From JAVJPJ01 sp040217295 (GTDB lineage: Bacteria; Pseudomonadota; Alphaproteobacteria; Rhodobacterales; Rhodobacteraceae), in assembly GCA_964460185.1 (NCBI GenBank), contig CAYWTM010000017.1, forward strand, positions 1 to 39,513: DNA of 39,513 bases. The letters run 5' to 3'. The notes below the pieces were generated by a model that was not told the origin of the DNA, did not search any database, and worked only from the letters and a program-made list of their open reading frames with translations. Every line of letters begins with the position of its first letter. Positions within the stretch are counted from its first letter, which is position 1. Positions 1-7,531 of the stretch are shown piece by piece. The position numbers were made by a program, and so were the translations under genes.

Positions 1-200
1 ACGACAACATCGTCTATATCGGCGACCTGATCCAGAAAACCGAAGCCGAGATGCTCCGCACCCCGAATTTCGGCCGCAAGTCGCTCAACGAGATCAAGGA
101 AGTGCTGTCTGGCATGGGTCTGCATCTCGGCATGGACATCATCGATTGGCCCCCCGACAACATCGAGGAACTGGCCAAGAAATACGAAGACAACTTCTGA
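1..200 (+). CDS. rpoA: RNA polymerase alpha subunit, C-terminal end (partial)
   Basis: Only the last 65 codons are in the window, read from base 3 to the TGA at 198-200. They encode the second half of the alpha C-terminal domain, which binds UP-element DNA and transcription activators. The helix-hairpin-helix stretch TPNFGRKSLNEIKEVL is typical of this domain, and the tail DWPPDNIEELAKKYEDNF is a usual alphaproteobacterial ending. The gene is followed by rplQ, the standard end of the ribosomal alpha operon. The 5' part lies outside the window, so nothing can be said of its start. Confidence 0.97.
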   Translation, partial: DNIVYIGDLIQKTEAEMLRTPNFGRKSLNEIKEVLSGMGLHLGMDIIDWPPDNIEELAKKYEDNF

Positions 201-205
201 TGGGG

Positions 206-223
206 CGGGGGCTTCGGCCCCCG
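206..223 (+). other. UUCG-loop hairpin between rpoA and rplQ
   Basis: A perfect 7-bp stem (206-212 with 217-223) closed by a TTCG tetraloop sits 5 bases after the rpoA stop. No T-run follows, so it is unlikely to be a full intrinsic terminator. As rpoA and rplQ are normally cotranscribed, it may instead be an mRNA stabiliser, a processing site or a weak attenuator that sets rplQ level. Confidence 0.6.
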
Positions 224-307
224 AACCGACCTCGGGCAATTCCGCCCCAATAAGGATGGGTCCGCAACGCACGGATCCTGGACAAAGCATCAAACGGAGA
301 AACACAA

Positions 308-727
308 ATGCGCCACGCACGCGGATACCGCCGCCTGAACCGGACCCACGAACACCGCAAGGCGATGTTCGCCAACATGTCCGGCTCGCTCATCGAACAC
401 GAACAGATCAAGACCACTCTTCCCAAAGCCAAGGAACTGCGGCCGATCATCGAAAAGCTGGTCACGCTTGCCAAGCGTGGCGATCTGCACGCGCGCCGTC
501 AGGCCGCTTCGCAGCTCAAGCAGGACATGCATGTCGAGAAGCTTTTTGCAATTCTTGGCCCACGTTATGCCGAACGTCCCGGCGGTTACGTGCGGATCAT
601 GAAGGCCGGCTTCCGTTATGGCGACATGGCACCTATGGCGATCATCGAATTCGTTGACCGCGATGTGGATGCCAAAGGCGCGGCCGACCGCGCCCGTCTC
701 GAGGCAGAAGAATCCGCCGAAGCCTGA
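308..727 (+). CDS. rplQ: 50S ribosomal protein L17
   Basis: L17 is a structural protein of the large ribosomal subunit. The 139-residue product begins MRHARGYRRLNRTHEHRKAM, the diagnostic L17 N-terminus, and carries the HARRQA and RPGGYVRI segments of the family. The start is the ATG at 308, preceded by a GGAGA ribosome-binding site about 9 bases upstream. It follows rpoA by about 107 bases, the usual last gene of the alpha operon. The acidic tail (ARLEAEESAEA) is common in alphaproteobacterial L17. Length and neighbours leave little doubt. Confidence 0.98.
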   Translation: MRHARGYRRLNRTHEHRKAMFANMSGSLIEHEQIKTTLPKAKELRPIIEKLVTLAKRGDLHARRQAASQLKQDMHVEKLFAILGPRYAERPGGYVRIMKAGFRYGDMAPMAIIEFVDRDVDAKGAADRARLEAEESAEA

Positions 728-785
728 GACGACACGGATCTGAGCGGGGCCTGATTTTAGGCTTTGGGCCGCGCGACGTAATCAC

Positions 786-821
786 AACGCCCCGGGTGCA
801 CATCCGCAGCACCGGGGCGTT
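786..821 (+). terminator. Likely terminator of the rpoA-rplQ operon
   Basis: A perfect 10-bp GC-rich stem (786-795 with 812-821) encloses a 16-base loop, about 60 bases after the rplQ stop. Only a short TTT follows a few bases later, so it departs from the classic terminator form. It also lies between rplQ and the stop of the minus-strand small ORF at 845, so it could serve both strands. Confidence 0.55.
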
Positions 822-844
822 GGCCGTTTAAGCGCCGGGGTCGT

Positions 845-1027
845 TTAAGCGCCCGGGTCGTCGTCCCGTGCGTCATCGACAGCCCGATCGCTTTTCGAGG
901 CATGAGATTCCAGGACGCTTTCAACCGAAACCGGCCCTTGCCCAATAAATTCCAGAAGGTCAGCGCGGCTCGCCGCAGATAGCCGCATGAGACGCGCAAA
1001 AAGACCTGGGTCGATCTTTTTTTCCAA
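845..1027 (-). CDS. Small hypothetical protein divergent from luxR
   Basis: A 60-residue protein read from a TTG at 1027. GGTGAG lies five bases upstream at good ribosome-binding distance, which makes this frame better than the overlapping 91-residue ATG frame whose start abuts the same GGTGAG. The product starts MEKKIDPGLFARLM, looks helical in its first half (leucine-rich, KK and R charges), and ends in a strongly acidic tail (DDARDDDPGA). No family is recognised and no function is proposed. It is transcribed away from the LuxR-type regulator with about 94 bases between the starts, so it could share a control region with it. A run of seven A directly after the start codon region could allow slippage into the other frame. 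It may also be a spurious ORF. Confidence 0.42.
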   Translation of the reverse strand: MEKKIDPGLFARLMRLSAASRADLLEFIGQGPVSVESVLESHASKSDRAVDDARDDDPGA

Positions 1028-1064
1028 TACATCTCACCGTTTAGCCAGCCGACCTAGAATATGG

Positions 1065-1093
1065 TTGACCGTATTTGAGGCAACCTATCTAAA
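1065..1093 (+). promoter_or_regulatory. Putative promoter of the luxR-type gene
   Basis: TTGACC at 1065-1070 matches the -35 consensus in 5 of 6 positions, and TCTAAA at 1088-1093 lies after a 17-base spacer and matches the -10 hexamer in 4 of 6. The region is much more AT-rich than its surroundings. It places a transcript start shortly before the LuxR start codon at 1121, so the leader would be short. Confidence 0.4.
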
Positions 1094-1107
1094 AAGACAT
1101 GTCCTTT
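1092..1107. promoter_or_regulatory. Inverted repeat at the luxR start (possible operator)
   Basis: AAAAGACATGTCCTTT is a 16-bp inverted repeat centred on GACATGTC, with a single mismatched pair. It overlaps the 3' edge of the proposed -10 hexamer and ends 13 bases before the luxR start. This position would suit repression or autoregulation. It does not resemble the 20-bp lux box of the LuxR/TraR type closely enough to be named one. Confidence 0.35.
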
Positions 1108-1120
1108 TGTTTGGTGTGAA

Positions 1121-1732
1121 ATGTCCAAGGCGCCGGTGCTAGACCTATTGCTGCACGAGCTTTCCCTGGCGGCTCCGGGCGGCTTCGCGGTTGGGTTGCA
1201 CATCCGCTATGTCTCGCCCTTGATCATGGTCAACACCTATCCCGACGCCTGGCAGGAGGTGTATACCGCCAAGCTTTACGGCTTGCGCGACCCAACGCTT
1301 GCCTGGGGGTTGAGCCATACGGGAACGCGCCGCTGGTCCGAGATCGGGCTGCCCGACCCCTTCGGCATTCTGCCCGAAGCAGCGGGCTACGGTCTCGTTT
1401 ACGGAATGATAGCGTCTATCGGTCCCATGTCGTCGCGAACGATCTCCGGTGCCTGCCGGACGGACCGCGAATTCCTCGATGAGGAAATGGACCACATCCA
1501 CAGGATCGTGCAGCGCATGCATGACCTGTCGGAACCTCCTGCGCGTCTGTCGAAAGCTCAGATGGACGCCCTGAAATGCATCGCGGATGGGGACCGCCAT
1601 GCAGCTGCCGCCGCCCGCCTGGGCATTTCTGAAAGCGCGTTCAAGGCTCGCCTGACCTCTGCAAGGCAAAAGCTGATGGCCCGTACGACGGCCGAAGCGG
1701 TTCAAAGGGCCAAGGAATACGGACTGATCTGA
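1121..1732 (+). CDS. LuxR-family acyl-homoserine-lactone-responsive regulator
   Basis: A 203-residue quorum-sensing transcription factor. The N-terminal half is an autoinducer-binding domain in which the pocket residues of TraR are present with exact spacing: W44, Y48, D57-P58 and W72 correspond to TraR W57, Y61, D70-P71 and W85, with a Gly near 101 for TraR G113. The last 60 residues form the LuxR-type helix-turn-helix (LGISESAFKARLTSARQKL, then the AVQRAKEYGLI ending). The usual Glu at the start of this domain (ltpREreVL) is not conserved here (LSKAQMDAL). The luxI gene lies 83 bases downstream on the same strand, so this is most probably its cognate receptor. The ribosome-binding site is weak (GGTG). 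Target genes cannot be read from the window. Confidence 0.93.
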   Translation: MSKAPVLDLLLHELSLAAPGGFAVGLHIRYVSPLIMVNTYPDAWQEVYTAKLYGLRDPTLAWGLSHTGTRRWSEIGLPDPFGILPEAAGYGLVYGMIASIGPMSSRTISGACRTDREFLDEEMDHIHRIVQRMHDLSEPPARLSKAQMDALKCIADGDRHAAAAARLGISESAFKARLTSARQKLMARTTAEAVQRAKEYGLI

Positions 1733-1815
1733 CCAGGCACGGAAAGCTGAGTGAAATGGGGCCCTCCCGGGGTGCGGTGTACTTGAGACAACCGGCCAAC
1801 CCAAGGAGTCCGACC

Positions 1816-2400
1816 ATGGAAATGACCACGCTTTCCTTCGATAACTTTCACCAGCACGGTGTCTTGTTCAGCAATATGCTGCGCGCGCGCCACCGCACCT
1901 TCGTGGATGAGATGAAGTGGGATCTGCCCGCCGCTGGCGGGATGGAATTCGATCAGTACGACACGGCGCAAAGCCGTTGGGTTTGCGTGCATGACCGCGA
2001 CCGGGTGCTGGCCGGTGTCCGCCTCACGCCGACCACGGCGCGGTGCGGTGTGTATTCCTACATGGTGCGCGATGCGCAGCGTGGGTTGTTGGATTCGATC
2101 CCGGCCAATCTGCTGGATAAGCCGGCACCGATCGCCGATCATATCTGGGATGCCAATCGCCTGTTCGTGGCCGAGGGTGTGGAAACAGATATCCGGCGCG
2201 AGGTGCAGTTGTCGTTGATGGGCCATATGGTGCGGTCCGCGCGCAGCCTGGGCGCATCTACATTGATCGGGCTTTTGCCGATCGGGATCCCGCGTCTTGG
2301 CCGTCGGTTGGGCATCGATATGGAACCTGCGGGTCCGATCATGAAGATCGGAACGGCGCATCGGTGCTACTTCGTCTCGATGCAGTCAAAGATGCACTAG
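1816..2400 (+). CDS. LuxI-family acyl-homoserine-lactone synthase
   Basis: A 194-residue autoinducer synthase joining an acyl group to S-adenosylmethionine to make an acyl-homoserine lactone. Conserved LuxI residues are in place: R25, F29, W35, D46, D49 and R69 (in GVRLTPT). At the E-x-x-R motif the sequence reads WDANRLFV, so the usual Glu is Asp112, paired with R115. I chose the ATG at 1816 because AAGGAG (1803-1808) stands 7 bases before it; an upstream ATG at 1756 would add 20 residues unlike the family. It follows the LuxR gene and probably forms one quorum-sensing unit with it. The acyl chain made cannot be predicted from sequence. Confidence 0.93.
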   Translation: MEMTTLSFDNFHQHGVLFSNMLRARHRTFVDEMKWDLPAAGGMEFDQYDTAQSRWVCVHDRDRVLAGVRLTPTTARCGVYSYMVRDAQRGLLDSIPANLLDKPAPIADHIWDANRLFVAEGVETDIRREVQLSLMGHMVRSARSLGASTLIGLLPIGIPRLGRRLGIDMEPAGPIMKIGTAHRCYFVSMQSKMH

Positions 2401-2436
2401 GCGCCAGCGCTGAGAAAACGATTGAGCGGCGCCTTT
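2399..2436 (+). terminator. Possible terminator after luxI
   Basis: AGGCGCC at 2399-2405 pairs perfectly with GGCGCCT at 2428-2434 and is followed by TTT. The 22-base loop is long for an intrinsic terminator. The stem begins inside the luxI stop codon and argues that the next gene starts at the ATG at 2495, not at the upstream TTG at 2435. Confidence 0.42.
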
Positions 2437-2494
2437 GGGTGGGGAATATCCCGACTTGGCGCCGCGCTTGCGTCTTTTGCCTGACGGATTCGAT

Positions 2495-3199
2495 ATGCCC
2501 GAACTTCTTCCCGGCGCCATTTTCACCGGTATTCTGACGGTGGTTGCCGTCATCATTTTGCGCGCGCGCGCGACCAAGCCGCGTCTTTCCCTGTGGAAGC
2601 TGGCGCTGATCGGCGTGGCCGCGGCTTATGGCATCCCGCCGATCCTCGCCTTTCTGGAGGGGGTCTGGAGGGCGTCGCCCTGGCTTCCGGATCTGCCGGT
2701 TATCACCTCTGGACAGGTGTTTATCGGTGCCTGGACGACTGCCGTCGCCCTGACGCTCACGCACCGCCCGGGAAACCCGCCACGTGTTCCGATCTGGGCG
2801 GGTCTGCTGATCGGCCTTGTCGTGGCAACCTTGCTGCCGCCGTTTCTGGATCGGGTGACAGGCAGCTATCAGTCCGCCTCGCTCAGGGCCGACCTGAACC
2901 ACTGCACACGGGGCATGATGGGGCAAGCGCAACCCGGTGAGGTCATGAACATCTGCGATGAGCCGATCGTCGTGGGCCTGTGCATGCCGGACGAGCGCAA
3001 CCCGACGCCTTGCGCGCAGGCCGCAATGGTCGAGCCCGGGCAGGTGGTGACCCTCGACCCTGGCGAGGCGCGTTTGTCGTCTCTGCCGTCGAACCCCGGT
3101 GGTCTGACGGTTGTGGCCTGCCGCCCGCCCGACCGGCCCTCACGCAGGGTGTCAACCATCGGGCGTGGCTACGAAGGGGTTTGCCTGCCGCCTGCCTGA
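2495..3199 (+). CDS. Hypothetical membrane protein with Cys-rich C-terminal domain
   Basis: Not recognised. The 234-residue product has four likely membrane helices (about residues 4-22, 33-54, 68-88 and 98-117) followed by a soluble domain of about 115 residues. That domain has six cysteines (137, 154, 163, 173, 209, 230) and no CxxC pairs, which suggests disulfides in the periplasm more than a metal site. The start at ATG 2495 is preferred over a TTG at 2435 because the first helix begins right after it and a hairpin occupies the upstream region; its ribosome-binding site is poor. It lies between luxI and rarA on the same strand. Proximity alone is too little to tie it to quorum sensing. 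Confidence 0.72.
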   Translation: MPELLPGAIFTGILTVVAVIILRARATKPRLSLWKLALIGVAAAYGIPPILAFLEGVWRASPWLPDLPVITSGQVFIGAWTTAVALTLTHRPGNPPRVPIWAGLLIGLVVATLLPPFLDRVTGSYQSASLRADLNHCTRGMMGQAQPGEVMNICDEPIVVGLCMPDERNPTPCAQAAMVEPGQVVTLDPGEARLSSLPSNPGGLTVVACRPPDRPSRRVSTIGRGYEGVCLPPA

Positions 3200-3236
3200 T
3201 CTGGCGCAAGGGCCGCCGAACACCTAGATTGGGGGC

Positions 3237-4559
3237 ATGGACCTGTTTACATCCACCGATACGCCTGCGGGTGCCCGCGATGAACCCAAGGGCCCAAGGC
3301 CCTTGGCGGACCGTTTGCGTCCCGCGTCGCTGTCCGAGGTCATCGGCCAGGATCATATCCTGGGCCCGGACGGCAGCCTGCGGATCATGCTGGACAGCGG
3401 GTCCTTGTCGTCCCTGATCCTTTGGGGGCCGCCGGGTGTCGGCAAGACCACGATTGCGCGGCTGCTGGCGGCTGAGACGGACCTTCATTTCGTGCAGATC
3501 AGCGCGATCTTCACAGGTGTGCCCGAGCTGCGCAAAGTCTTCGAGGCCGCCCGGATCCGGCATCAGAACGGCAAGGGCACGCTCTTGTTCGTCGACGAGA
3601 TCCACCGCTTCAACAAGGCGCAGCAAGACGGGTTTCTGCCCCATATGGAGGATGGGACGATCCTGTTGGTGGGGGCGACCACCGAAAACCCCTCGTTCGA
3701 GCTGAACGCGGCTGTGCTGTCCCGGGCGCAGGTGGTGGTGCTGAACCGGCTGACGGATGAGGCGTTGGAAAAGCTGGTGGCGCATGCCGAGCTGGAATTG
3801 CACCACCCTTTGCCGCTGCGCCCCGAGGCCCGGCAAAGCCTGCGCGACATGGCCGATGGTGACGGGCGCGCGCTGCTCAACCTGGTGGAGCAGGTGGCCG
3901 CGTGGAAGGTCGAGGGGCAACTTGACCGGGACCAGCTGGCCAAGCGACTGCAACGGCGCGCCGCGCAATACGACAAATCCGGCGAGGCGCATTACAACCT
4001 GATCTCGGCCCTGCACAAATCCGTGCGCGGGTCAGATCCGGATGCGGCCCTGTACTGGTTCGCGCGGATGCTGGAGGGCGGCGAGGATCCCCGATATCTG
4101 GCGCGCCGGATCACGCGCATGGCGGTCGAAGACATCGGGTTGGCGGATCCGGCGGCACAGCGGCAGTGCCTCGATGCCTGGGCCACCTATGAACGCCTCG
4201 GGTCGCCCGAAGGTGAACTGGCGCTGGCCCAGGCGGTCGTCTACCTGGCGCTCGCCCCCAAATCGAACGCCGCGTATGTCGCCTACAAGGCCGCGCGCGC
4301 CTCGGCCCGGTCTACCGGGTCCGAACCGCCGCCCAAGCATATCCTGAATGCGCCCACCAAGATGATGAAGGACCAGGGATACGGCAAAGGGTATGATTAC
4401 GATCATGACGCCGAAGACGGATTTTCCGGTCAGTCCTATTTTCCCGAAACCATGTCGCGCCCGCATTTCTATGCCCCTGTGGAACGGGGGTTCGAACGTG
4501 ACCTGAAAAAACGGCTCGACTGGTTCGAGGCCCTGCGCGCAAAGCGCAACAAGCGTTGA
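3237..4559 (+). CDS. rarA: Replication-associated recombination protein A (AAA+ ATPase)
   Basis: A 440-residue AAA+ ATPase of the RarA/MgsA/WRNIP1 family, which acts at stalled replication forks. Residues 64-71 are the Walker A motif GPPGVGKT, followed by the Walker B segment LLFVDEIHRFNKAQQD and the sensor segment GATTENPSFELN. The C-terminal half has the family's tetramerisation region (HYNLISALHKSVRGSDPDAA and GYDYDHD). Length is normal. The ATG at 3237 fits the family start (MDLFTST, then the LADRLRP segment). Gene order rarA-crcB-rluC is common in this group; crcB starts 31 bases downstream, so cotranscription is likely. Confidence 0.96.
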   Translation: MDLFTSTDTPAGARDEPKGPRPLADRLRPASLSEVIGQDHILGPDGSLRIMLDSGSLSSLILWGPPGVGKTTIARLLAAETDLHFVQISAIFTGVPELRKVFEAARIRHQNGKGTLLFVDEIHRFNKAQQDGFLPHMEDGTILLVGATTENPSFELNAAVLSRAQVVVLNRLTDEALEKLVAHAELELHHPLPLRPEARQSLRDMADGDGRALLNLVEQVAAWKVEGQLDRDQLAKRLQRRAAQYDKSGEAHYNLISALHKSVRGSDPDAALYWFARMLEGGEDPRYLARRITRMAVEDIGLADPAAQRQCLDAWATYERLGSPEGELALAQAVVYLALAPKSNAAYVAYKAARASARSTGSEPPPKHILNAPTKMMKDQGYGKGYDYDHDAEDGFSGQSYFPETMSRPHFYAPVERGFERDLKKRLDWFEALRAKRNKR

Positions 4560-4590
4560 CAAACCAGGGCCAGAGACGCAGACCCCGCCC

Positions 4591-4971
4591 ATGATTGCCC
4601 CTGTCCTTCAAGTCGCCCTTGGCGGCGCCATCGGCGCCGTGCTTCGATACCTGGCCGGTATCGGGATCGTCCGGCTGGTCGGTCATGGGTCGTTTCCGGT
4701 GACCATCATTTCGGTAAACGTGATCGGCTCGTTCCTGATGGGGCTATTCGTGGTGGCGGCGGCCCATCGTGGGTTTACGCATCTGTCGCCCTTGGTGATG
4801 ACCGGCCTTCTGGGCGGGTTCACGACATTCTCGGCCTTTTCGCTTGAGACGGTCACGCTGTATGAGCGCGGCGATCTGGGGCTGGCGGCGCTTTATGTTG
4901 CGGCCTCTGTGATCTTGTCGATTGCCGGGCTGATGCTGGGCCTTTGGGTTGCGAGGGGTGTAATCGCATGA
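4591..4971 (+). CDS. crcB: Fluoride ion channel CrcB/Fluc
   Basis: A 126-residue membrane protein with four helices that exports fluoride and works as an antiparallel dimer. Family signatures are visible: GGAIGAVLRY near the N-terminus, NVIGSFLMG in the second helix, and GLLGGFTTFSAFSLE in the third, which holds the phenylalanine/threonine track and central sodium site. It is read behind rarA, and its TGA overlaps the ATG of the next gene (ATGA at 4968-4971), showing translational coupling. The 31-base gap to rarA is too short for a fluoride riboswitch, so no fluoride-specific control is evident here. Confidence 0.95.
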   Translation: MIAPVLQVALGGAIGAVLRYLAGIGIVRLVGHGSFPVTIISVNVIGSFLMGLFVVAAAHRGFTHLSPLVMTGLLGGFTTFSAFSLETVTLYERGDLGLAALYVAASVILSIAGLMLGLWVARGVIA

Positions 4972-6011
4972 GTGGCGTGCAAACCCTGACCGTCGCGGCC
5001 GGCGATGGCGATCAGCGGCTGGATCGCTGGTTCCGCCGCCAGTTTCCGCACATCCCGCAAGGGCGCATCGAAAAGATGTGCCGCAAGGGCGAAATCCGTG
5101 TCGACGGTGGCCGGGTCAAACCCGCCACAAGGCTTGAGGTCGGGCAAAGCGTGCGTGTGCCACCCATGCCGGATGTCGCGGCCCCCGTATCGCATACACG
5201 CCCCAAGGTCAGCGACGCGGATGCCGAAATGATGCGCCGCGCCGTGATCTTTCGCGACGATCACCTGATCGCCCTGAACAAGCCGGCCGGTCTGCCCTCG
5301 CAGGGCGGATCGAAACAGACGCGGCATGTCGACGGCCTTGCCGAGGCTTTGAAATTCGGGTTCGAGGAAAAGCCGCGCCTGGTGCACCGTCTCGACAAGG
5401 ACACCTCGGGGATCTTGCTTCTGGCGCGCACAAGGCAGGCTGCACAGGCGCTGACCCACGCGTTCAGGGCCAAGGAAACGCGCAAGATCTATTGGGCCGC
5501 CGTTGCCGGCGTCCCGCATCCGCGCATGGGAACGATCCGGTTCGGCCTGGTGAAGGCCCCCGGGCACGGTCATGCGGGCGAGGGCGAGAAGATGCTGACG
5601 TTGCACCCCAACGAGGTGGACGCAACCGAAGGCGCAAAGCGTGCCGTGACCGACTACGCGACCTTGTCGGCGCTGGGCACGCGTACGGCGTGGATGGCGC
5701 TTGTTCCCATCACCGGGCGCACCCACCAGTTGCGCGCGCACATGGCCGCGATCGGTCACCCCATTATCGGTGACGGAAAATATGGTGGATCCGGGCAAGA
5801 AAACCTGGGCGACGGCTGGGGCGCGCAGCTGGGCGGCGAGATCAGCCGGAAGTTGCACCTTCATGCGCGGTCGCTTGGCCTGACCCATCCGATCACCGGC
5901 GCGCGGCTCAATCTGACCGCCCCTTTGCCGGATCACATGGCCAGCACGTGGAAATCGCTGGAATGGCACGCCGCCGATGTGCCCGCCGATCCGTTCGAGG
6001 ACCTGGAATGA
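4968..6011 (+). CDS. rluC: RluC/RluD-family 23S rRNA pseudouridine synthase
   Basis: A 347-residue RNA-modifying enzyme converting uridine to pseudouridine. The N-terminal S4 RNA-binding domain spans about residues 13-65 (GRIEKMCRKGEIRVDGGRV). The catalytic motif RLVHRLDKDTSGILLLA carries the nucleophilic Asp, and GRTHQLRAHMA is the second family motif. GAGGGG stands about 9 bases before the ATG at 4968, which overlaps the crcB stop; a frame 24 bases longer is less likely. Its own stop overlaps the following start (ATGA). RluC is the best fit by length and position, but RluD-like specificity cannot be excluded by reading. Confidence 0.9.
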   Translation: MSGVQTLTVAAGDGDQRLDRWFRRQFPHIPQGRIEKMCRKGEIRVDGGRVKPATRLEVGQSVRVPPMPDVAAPVSHTRPKVSDADAEMMRRAVIFRDDHLIALNKPAGLPSQGGSKQTRHVDGLAEALKFGFEEKPRLVHRLDKDTSGILLLARTRQAAQALTHAFRAKETRKIYWAAVAGVPHPRMGTIRFGLVKAPGHGHAGEGEKMLTLHPNEVDATEGAKRAVTDYATLSALGTRTAWMALVPITGRTHQLRAHMAAIGHPIIGDGKYGGSGQENLGDGWGAQLGGEISRKLHLHARSLGLTHPITGARLNLTAPLPDHMASTWKSLEWHAADVPADPFEDLE

Positions 6012-6685
6012 CACCCAAACTGGTGATCTTCGATGTCGACGGCACATTGATCGACAGCCAGGCGCATATCACCGCGTCGATGGACGCGGCATTTGCCGCC
6101 AACGGCATGGTGCCACCCACACGCGAACAGACATTGTCCATTGTTGGCCTGTCTCTGCCTGTCGCGATGGCGAGGCTCGCGCCCGACCATGCGGAAAAGA
6201 CCGACGCGCTTGTCGCGTCCTACAAGGAAGCCTTCGCAACGCTTCGCATGCAGGGGGATGGTGTCGCCTTGTCGCCGATGTTTCCCGGAGCGCTGGAGGT
6301 TTTGCACCAGTTGCATGCCAGCCCGGACATCTTGCTGGCCATAGCCACCGGGAAATCCCGGCGGGGTCTGGACCACCTGTTGGACTTGCACGGTCTGGCA
6401 CGGCTGTTCCATTCGGTGCAGGTGGCCGACGATCATCCATCCAAACCGCATCCGTCCATGGTCGAGGCCTGCCTGCGCGAAACCGGGGTCGAGGGACGCA
6501 ACGCCGTGATCCTTGGTGATACGACTTATGACATCGAAATGGGCCTGTCCGGCGGCATTCATGCCATAGGCGTGGCGTGGGGTTATCATCCGGCCGAGAC
6601 GTTGACCACGGCCGGTGCTTCTACGGTGCTGACCCGGTTTGACGCATTGCCCCCGGTGCTTGATCGCATATTTGGCCAGTCATGA
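6008..6685 (+). CDS. HAD-superfamily phosphatase, phosphoglycolate phosphatase-like
   Basis: A 225-residue haloacid-dehalogenase-type hydrolase. Motif I is FDVDGTLIDS with nucleophile D9 and acid/base D11; motif II lies in LAIATGKSRRG, the motif III lysine in KPHPSM, and motif IV in GDTTYDIEMG. The helical cap after motif I places it in subclass IA, close to Gph and beta-phosphoglucomutase-like enzymes. The substrate is uncertain: small phosphomonoesters such as 2-phosphoglycolate are plausible, which would fit the glycolate-oxidase genes at the right end of the window, but this is only inference. It overlaps both neighbours by four bases. Confidence 0.9.
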   Translation: MTPKLVIFDVDGTLIDSQAHITASMDAAFAANGMVPPTREQTLSIVGLSLPVAMARLAPDHAEKTDALVASYKEAFATLRMQGDGVALSPMFPGALEVLHQLHASPDILLAIATGKSRRGLDHLLDLHGLARLFHSVQVADDHPSKPHPSMVEACLRETGVEGRNAVILGDTTYDIEMGLSGGIHAIGVAWGYHPAETLTTAGASTVLTRFDALPPVLDRIFGQS

Positions 6686-7395
6686 CCGAGTGGAAGGCCA
6701 AACGTTTCTGGAAAACGGCCAGCGTTGCCGAAGCCGATGGCGGCTATGGCATCATGCTGGATGCCCGTAGCCTCAAGACACCCGGCAAGAAATCCCTGAT
6801 CCTTCCGACGCGCCGGATGGCCGAGGCCATTGCTGTTGAATGGAACGCGCAGGGTGAAGATATCCAGCCCCTGACCATGCCGGTCACCCGTGCCGCCAAT
6901 TCCGCCATTGAAAGGGTCGCGCCCCAAAAGACCGAGGTCGCCAATATGCTTGCGGCTTATGCGGAGACCGATCTGCTGAGTCACCGCGCAACCGATCCGG
7001 TTTCATTGCAAGAACGCCAGGCGCAAGCCTGGGATCCCCTGTTGGATTGGGCTGCCGAAACCTATGGCGCACGTCTTTACGTGATCGAGGGGATTATTGC
7101 CGTCAAACAGCCCCCCGAGAGTCTAAAGGCGCTTTCGTATCTATTACACTCTTTCGATAGTTTTCATTTGACGGCTTTGCACGATCTGGTGGCGATGTCG
7201 GGGTCCTTGATATTGGGCCTGGCGGTCAGCCAGGGCAGGCTTGACCCAGATGAAGCATGGCGGATCAGCCGAATCGATGAGGAATGGCAGATCGAGCAAT
7301 GGGGCCGGGATGAAGAAGCCGACGCAAACGCTTCTCTGAAACGTGATCAATTCTTGCAGGCACATCAGTTTTGGCGTCTTGCGACCTTATTTTGA
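6682..7395 (+). CDS. ATP12-family F1-ATPase assembly chaperone
   Basis: A 237-residue protein of the ATP12 family, which in mitochondria binds the F1 alpha subunit before assembly of the ATP synthase; alphaproteobacteria carry the bacterial relatives. Typical segments are KRFWKTASV near the start, LDARSLKTPGKKSLILPT, EWNAQGEDIQPLTMPVTR and RLYVIEGI. The start overlaps the preceding stop (ATGA at 6682-6685), making this the last gene of a coupled four-gene chain with crcB, rluC and the phosphatase. Its 3' third is slightly richer in AT than its neighbours. A 248-base non-coding region follows before aapJ. Confidence 0.92.
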   Translation: MTEWKAKRFWKTASVAEADGGYGIMLDARSLKTPGKKSLILPTRRMAEAIAVEWNAQGEDIQPLTMPVTRAANSAIERVAPQKTEVANMLAAYAETDLLSHRATDPVSLQERQAQAWDPLLDWAAETYGARLYVIEGIIAVKQPPESLKALSYLLHSFDSFHLTALHDLVAMSGSLILGLAVSQGRLDPDEAWRISRIDEEWQIEQWGRDEEADANASLKRDQFLQAHQFWRLATLF

Positions 7396-7501
7396 TCATT
7401 TGCCGCCCATTCAGCAGTAGGCTGTGCAAAAATAATGTGCCAAAGCTTAACAAGGCAGCAAAATTCCAGTACTAACGTCTGGTCAACGGGTCTTCGGGCG
7501 C

Positions 7502-7531
7502 TTGACGTGGTATAACAGTATTGGCCATAAC
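7502..7531 (+). promoter_or_regulatory. Candidate promoter region of the aap operon
   Basis: In the 248-base gap before aapJ, TTGACG (7502-7507) is a good -35 hexamer. CATAAC (7526-7531) is an acceptable -10 at 18 bases. TATAAC at 7511-7516 is a better -10 match but has no -35 at the right distance. No clear sigma-54 promoter (TGGC-N-TTGC) was found, although nitrogen control of amino-acid uptake would be expected. Confidence 0.3.

Noticed and set aside
757..1032. 91-residue minus-strand ORF overlapping the small ORF at 845-1027
   Set aside because: Its start abuts the GGTGAG site with no spacing and its C-terminal part is arginine- and proline-rich, as in out-of-frame GC-rich DNA. It also runs through the hairpin at 786-821.
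1733..1815. Lux box in the luxR-luxI gap
   Set aside because: No 18-20 bp dyad of the ACCTG...CAGGT type is present there.
4560..4590. Possible fluoride riboswitch before crcB
   Set aside because: The 31-base gap is too short for that RNA fold and crcB appears to be internal to an operon.
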